Of a stretch of 64,000 bases of DNA, positions 60,381 through 64,000 are shown in pieces (position 1 is the stretch's first letter; each line of letters begins with the position of its first letter). The notes below the pieces were generated by a model. It was given only the letters and a program-made list of their open reading frames with translations. It searched no databases and had not been told where the DNA came from. The DNA is taken from the NCBI RefSeq assembly GCF_003025595.1, contig NZ_PYMI01000004.1:62001-126000 (forward strand), in the 5' to 3' direction. Position numbers and translations under genes: made by a program. The DNA is from Photobacterium ganghwense. Its GTDB lineage: Bacteria; Pseudomonadota; Gammaproteobacteria; Enterobacterales; Vibrionaceae.

Positions 60381-62351
60381 ATGACACACCATTACGCCAC
60401 AGCTACCTCTTTCCCCATTCAGAAACTCAATATGTTAAGTGCAGTCGTCGCCGCCTGTTGTACTGTCATGACGCTTCCTTCTTATGCTGAAAGTGTCACT
60501 ACCGATGCGGGCTCGATTGATTCGAAACAAGTTGCACGTTTTTTCCAACAAAAAGGTTATTCACCTTACGCCGGACGAGCCTATTCGACTCGTCCTCTCT
60601 GGGGGGAGTTACATCTGCATACTTCCTGGTCTGCTGATGCGATTGCAGCGGGTACGCGTGTCGGACCAGATGAAGCACTTCGTTACGCGGAAGGCAAAGA
60701 AATCACATCCAGTACCGGCCAGGCCGTCAGGCTGTCGAGACCGTATGACTGGATGATGGTTGCCGACCATTCCGATGCAATGGGCGTAATGAGCGCGGTA
60801 TTGGAGGGCAAAAGCTCACTCATGACTGATCCAACCCTGAAACGCTGGCATGAAGGTATGCAAGCCGGAGGGGAGGATGCCAGTAAAGTGGTGATGGAAA
60901 TCATTACTTTACAAGGACAAGGTAAATTACCTGAAGCCATGACAGATACAAAAGTACAAATGGACACATGGAAAGACATGACGGAAATTGTGGAAAGCCA
61001 CAATAAACCAGGTACTTTTACCGCTTTGATTGGTTACGAGTGGACATCCAATTATGGTGGCGGGAATAACTTGCACCGTAATATCGTATACAGAGATGGA
61101 AAGGCACTAGCGGACCAAGTGCGACCGCTTACGACGTTTGATACGGAGATCCCAAACCAGTTATGGGATTGGATGCAAGGGTACGAAGAGAAAACCGGTG
61201 GGCAGGTTTTAGCCGTGCCACACAATGGTAACTTGTCGAACGGCCTGATGTTTTCCACCGAAACGCCAGACGGTAAGCCAATTGATGCAAAATGGGCCGA
61301 AGCGCGTGCACGATGGGAACCGTTGTACGAAGTCACGCAAAGCAAAGGGACATCAGAGCAACACCCTTCTCTCGCACCCGCCGATGAATTTGCCAATTTC
61401 GAAATCTGGGATAAAGGAAACTTAAATGTCGTGCCAAAAGAGCCAGGCATGATTGAGCGGGAATACGCACGTGAAGCGTTAAAAAATGGTCTAAAACTTG
61501 AGGAAGAATTTGGCACCAACCCGTTTAAATTTGGCTTGGTTGGTTCAACCGATGACCACACAGGCATTTCTTCAGCGGAAGAAAACAATTTCTTTGGCAA
61601 GTTCCCAGCGAGCGAACCAAGCGCTGAACGTTCGACTGGCAACGCATTCGATTTTGAAGGTCGTACGGTGAAAGACTGGCAGTTAGGCGCATCCGGCCTG
61701 ACTGCGGTATGGGCTGAAGAAAATACCCGCGCGTCAATTTGGGATGCGATGAAACGGAAAGAGGTCTACGCCACCACCGGTACGCGTATATTGGTACGAT
61801 TCTTTGGCGGTTGGGACTTCAAGCCAGAAGATGTCCTCAGTCGCAACCCCGGCGCGGTCGGTTACGGTAAAGGCGTACCGATGGGCGGTGACCTCACCAC
61901 ACCGTACAATGGCGCTAAAGCACCGAGCTTCCTTGTCGCGGCACTGAAAGACTCATTCTCCGGCAACCTAGACCGTATTCAAATCATTAAAGGCTGGCTT
62001 GATAAAGCGGGAAAACCACAAGAAAAAGTTTACAATGTCGTGTGGTCTGGTGACCGTAAGTTAGATAAAGACGGTAACTTGCCATCGATTGGCAATACCG
62101 TGGATGTGGCTAACGCGACGTGGACAAACACCATCGGCTCATCAGAACTAATAACCGTATGGCAAGATCCCGACTTTGACCCGAGCTTAAAAGCGTTCTA
62201 TTACGCTCGTGTTATCGAAATACCCACCCCACGCTGGACAGCTTACGACAAAGCATATTTTGCTGATGCGAAGTTTTCAGACGAGGTACCGATGACAGTA
62301 ACCGAGCGCGCGTATACCTCTCCAATTTGGTATACCCCGTCTAAACAATAA
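60381..62351 (+). CDS. Exported DUF3604 domain protein
   Basis: 656 residues. A signal peptide (LNMLSAVVAACCTVMTLPSYA) indicates export. The DUF3604 domain begins WGELHLHTSWSADA, with a PHP-like His-x-His metal motif. Later acidic and His residues (MMVADHSDAMGVM, GYEWTSN, LAVPHNGN, VGSTDDHTGIS) could complete a metal site. The family is common in marine bacteria and has no proven reaction; a phosphoesterase-like hydrolase is a guess from the fold. A 12-bp hairpin separates it from the parvulin gene. Confidence 0.87.
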   Translation: MTHHYATATSFPIQKLNMLSAVVAACCTVMTLPSYAESVTTDAGSIDSKQVARFFQQKGYSPYAGRAYSTRPLWGELHLHTSWSADAIAAGTRVGPDEALRYAEGKEITSSTGQAVRLSRPYDWMMVADHSDAMGVMSAVLEGKSSLMTDPTLKRWHEGMQAGGEDASKVVMEIITLQGQGKLPEAMTDTKVQMDTWKDMTEIVESHNKPGTFTALIGYEWTSNYGGGNNLHRNIVYRDGKALADQVRPLTTFDTEIPNQLWDWMQGYEEKTGGQVLAVPHNGNLSNGLMFSTETPDGKPIDAKWAEARARWEPLYEVTQSKGTSEQHPSLAPADEFANFEIWDKGNLNVVPKEPGMIEREYAREALKNGLKLEEEFGTNPFKFGLVGSTDDHTGISSAEENNFFGKFPASEPSAERSTGNAFDFEGRTVKDWQLGASGLTAVWAEENTRASIWDAMKRKEVYATTGTRILVRFFGGWDFKPEDVLSRNPGAVGYGKGVPMGGDLTTPYNGAKAPSFLVAALKDSFSGNLDRIQIIKGWLDKAGKPQEKVYNVVWSGDRKLDKDGNLPSIGNTVDVANATWTNTIGSSELITVWQDPDFDPSLKAFYYARVIEIPTPRWTAYDKAYFADAKFSDEVPMTVTERAYTSPIWYTPSKQ

Positions 62352-62355
62352 CCTT

Positions 62356-62388
62356 TACCCCTTCATTTCTTACCGTAATGAAGGGGTA
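62356..62388 (+). terminator. Intercistronic hairpin between DUF3604 and parvulin genes
   Basis: A perfect 12-bp stem TACCCCTTCATT / AATGAAGGGGTA with a 9-base loop. It lacks a strong T run (only ATTTC follows), so it may attenuate or protect mRNA, not fully terminate. Confidence 0.6.
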
Positions 62389-62412
62389 ATTTCATCTGAC
62401 TTTTGGCGGTTT

Positions 62413-63270
62413 ATGGAAAAACTCATTCGGGAACCTCTGATTCATTTTTTACTGATAGGTGCCTTGTTGTTTGTCGCTTTCGATTATATAAACGACGAAC
62501 CTGAACAAGGACAGCTGAAGATCATCAATGTCACCCGGGCCGACATTGAAAATATCATCAACAACTTTCACAACACTTGGCAGCGTCCCCCCAGTGAACA
62601 AGAACTCACTCAGTTAATTGAAGAAAAAATAAGAGACGATATTACTTACCAAGAAGCCTTGTCTTTAGGGCTGCAAAACGAGGATCTCTATATTAAACGC
62701 AGATTGCGCATGAAGTTAGAGTCGCTCTATATCGATCTTTCTGCCGGAAAAGCCCCCACTCAAAGCGAGTTAGAAAGCTACCTGAAGCGCCATGCGGATG
62801 ACTTTGTGATTGACAGTCAACTCGCCTTCTCACAAATTTATTTTTCCCCTCAACATACTCAAGAAGAACTTGATACACAGATTCAGTCGCTAAAAAAGCA
62901 GCTTAACCAGCACCATTCACAAGCGAATATCGAGCAGTTAGGCGACTCAACGTTACTGGCAAACCATTATCCATTGATGTCTGTCAGAACGATTCATAAC
63001 CAATTCGGAAAAGCTTTTGCAGACTCAATAGATACTTTGGAGCAGGGAAAATGGGCAGGCCCTATTCGCTCACAATATGGCTATCACCTAGTCAAAGTTG
63101 AGCATCGCATCCCGAGTTACATACCAGAGTTAAGAGAAGTAAAAGCCACCGTGGAGCGAGGTGTACTTTCAGAGCGTCGCCAGCAATTTCTGGATATCCA
63201 TTATCAGCGTTTGCGCCAGCAATACACAGTAAAGATTGATAACAGCGGCAGCCAAAAGGCGATGCCATGA
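62413..63270 (+). CDS. Membrane-anchored peptidyl-prolyl isomerase (parvulin)
   Basis: 285 residues. One membrane span lies near the N-terminus (FLLIGALLFVAFDYI). The middle is a SurA-like helical domain (EQELTQLIEEKIRDDITYQEAL), and the C-terminal rotamase fold has FAFSQIYF-like and GPIRSQYGYHLVKVEHR segments. In the second half, GKAFADSIDTLEQGKW is parvulin-like. It probably assists folding of exported proteins, perhaps the DUF3604 protein. It overlaps the HupE/UreJ-like gene as ATGA. Confidence 0.87.
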   Translation: MEKLIREPLIHFLLIGALLFVAFDYINDEPEQGQLKIINVTRADIENIINNFHNTWQRPPSEQELTQLIEEKIRDDITYQEALSLGLQNEDLYIKRRLRMKLESLYIDLSAGKAPTQSELESYLKRHADDFVIDSQLAFSQIYFSPQHTQEELDTQIQSLKKQLNQHHSQANIEQLGDSTLLANHYPLMSVRTIHNQFGKAFADSIDTLEQGKWAGPIRSQYGYHLVKVEHRIPSYIPELREVKATVERGVLSERRQQFLDIHYQRLRQQYTVKIDNSGSQKAMP

Positions 63271-64000
63271 AGAAGCCATATTGCCGTTCATCAACATGGC
63301 TTGGCCTAATATTGCTGCTAATCACCCTCAGCAACATCGCCAATGCCCATGAAAGCCAGCCCGGTGTTGTGGATATCACCCAGCTGGATGAACAGCGTTA
63401 TCAGGTCGTCTGGAAAGCCCCGATTTATTACGGCAAACCTCATCCTGCTCAACTGGAGTTGCCAGATGCATGGGAGGAAATAGCACCCGCCTCAACCTTC
63501 GCCAGCAAAGATGCACACATCACCACAAAAATTGTCGCCGTCGATAAAACACAATTTAACGGCGCGACCTTACGCTTTCCCAGACTAGAAAAAACCATCA
63601 CCGATGTTTTGGTACGAACTGTATTCACTGACGGCAGTGAGTTTACCTATATCGCCAGCCCCACTCGCCCATCGGTCACCTTGAGAGGCGAGCGAAGCTG
63701 GCATCAGGCTGGCGCGGAATATGTGGCGCTGGGATTGCACCACATATTGCTGGGAATAGATCATTTGTTGTTTGTCCTTGGCTTAATGCTGATCGTCAAA
63801 ACAAAACTAGCATTACTTAAAACCATCACTTCATTTACGCTGGCTCACTCCATCACGCTTGGGCTGGCAACACTAGGACTTGCGTCCGTACCACTGCCGC
63901 CGTTGAACGCCACGATTGCCCTGTCCATTCTGTTTTTAGGCCCGGAAATCATAAAAGCACGCCGAGGACAACCAAGCTGGACAATTCACTATCCATGGAT
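63267..64000 (+). CDS. HupE/UreJ-like membrane protein (3' end outside window)
   Basis: At least 244 residues. A signal peptide (TWLGLILLLITLSNIANA) precedes a periplasmic domain of about 130 residues, and then a HupE/UreJ-type transmembrane domain begins. The His residues in LGLHHILLGIDHLLFVLGLM and ITSFTLAHSITLGLATLG match the metal-binding motif of the family, whose better-known members transport nickel or cobalt. The frame is open at the window end. It overlaps the parvulin gene by four bases. Confidence 0.85.
   Translation, partial: MKKPYCRSSTWLGLILLLITLSNIANAHESQPGVVDITQLDEQRYQVVWKAPIYYGKPHPAQLELPDAWEEIAPASTFASKDAHITTKIVAVDKTQFNGATLRFPRLEKTITDVLVRTVFTDGSEFTYIASPTRPSVTLRGERSWHQAGAEYVALGLHHILLGIDHLLFVLGLMLIVKTKLALLKTITSFTLAHSITLGLATLGLASVPLPPLNATIALSILFLGPEIIKARRGQPSWTIHYPW

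Overview
The window looks like a chromosomal segment of a marine gammaproteobacterium, most likely a member of the Vibrionaceae (Vibrio/Photobacterium/Enterovibrio/Grimontia-like). The pointers are Vibrio superintegron-type attC sites, a DUF2753 protein, a Vibrio-type ArfA, a LiuR-controlled branched-chain amino acid catabolism island, and Fur, Pho and LexA boxes of gammaproteobacterial form. The genus is inferred from protein and repeat style only.

Layout. 0-3 kb: E1-alpha (cut by the window edge), E1-beta and E2 of a 2-oxoacid dehydrogenase complex. 3-8.8 kb: housekeeping genes (DEAD-box helicase, DUF2238 membrane protein, galE, a lipoprotein hydrolase, a Nudix hydrolase, a 35-residue membrane peptide). 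8.8-22.4 kb: a divergent catabolic island. The minus-strand arm (thiolase, mmsA, acyl-CoA dehydrogenase, enoyl-CoA hydratase, 3-hydroxyisobutyryl-CoA hydrolase, mmsB, SDR) covers valine/isoleucine breakdown. The plus-strand arm (liuR, liuA, liuB, liuC, liuE) covers leucine breakdown but has no liuD, the biotin-carboxylase subunit. A LiuR-like operator lies between the arms. The E1/E2 genes at the left edge would supply the acyl-CoA substrates.

22.5-26 kb: a small hypothetical gene, a predicted outer-membrane barrel protein and a DUF535 protein. 26.06-33.27 kb: an A+T-rich array of integron gene cassettes without an integrase gene in the window (a CALIN). Its cassettes are a PIN-like protein, a secreted protein, a GNAT acetyltransferase, a zinc-ribbon-like peptide, a phosphotransferase broken by a stop codon, and a MerR/monooxygenase pair. 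Two different IS110-superfamily elements and the remnant of a third sit inside attC sites. The noncoding part of each full element contains a short match to the attC sequence beside it, as expected for guide (bridge/seek) RNAs. This is the most interesting part of the window.

33.5-45 kb: AbrB-type membrane protein, diguanylate cyclase, chemoreceptor remnant, LexA-boxed YdjM-like protein, GNAT, CBS/DUF294 protein with an exonuclease, BCCT transporter, and a PhoX phosphatase behind a Pho box. 44.6-60 kb: an atypical MsrA, patatin-like protein, msrPQ, MATE transporter, exported amidohydrolase, a Fur-boxed manganese-type superoxide dismutase, arfA, a serine beta-lactamase-like hydrolase, MaoC hydratase, a second MurE-type ligase and a GNAT. 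60.4-64 kb: DUF3604 protein, membrane-anchored parvulin and HupE/UreJ-like protein (cut by the window edge), arranged as a three-gene unit of unknown function.
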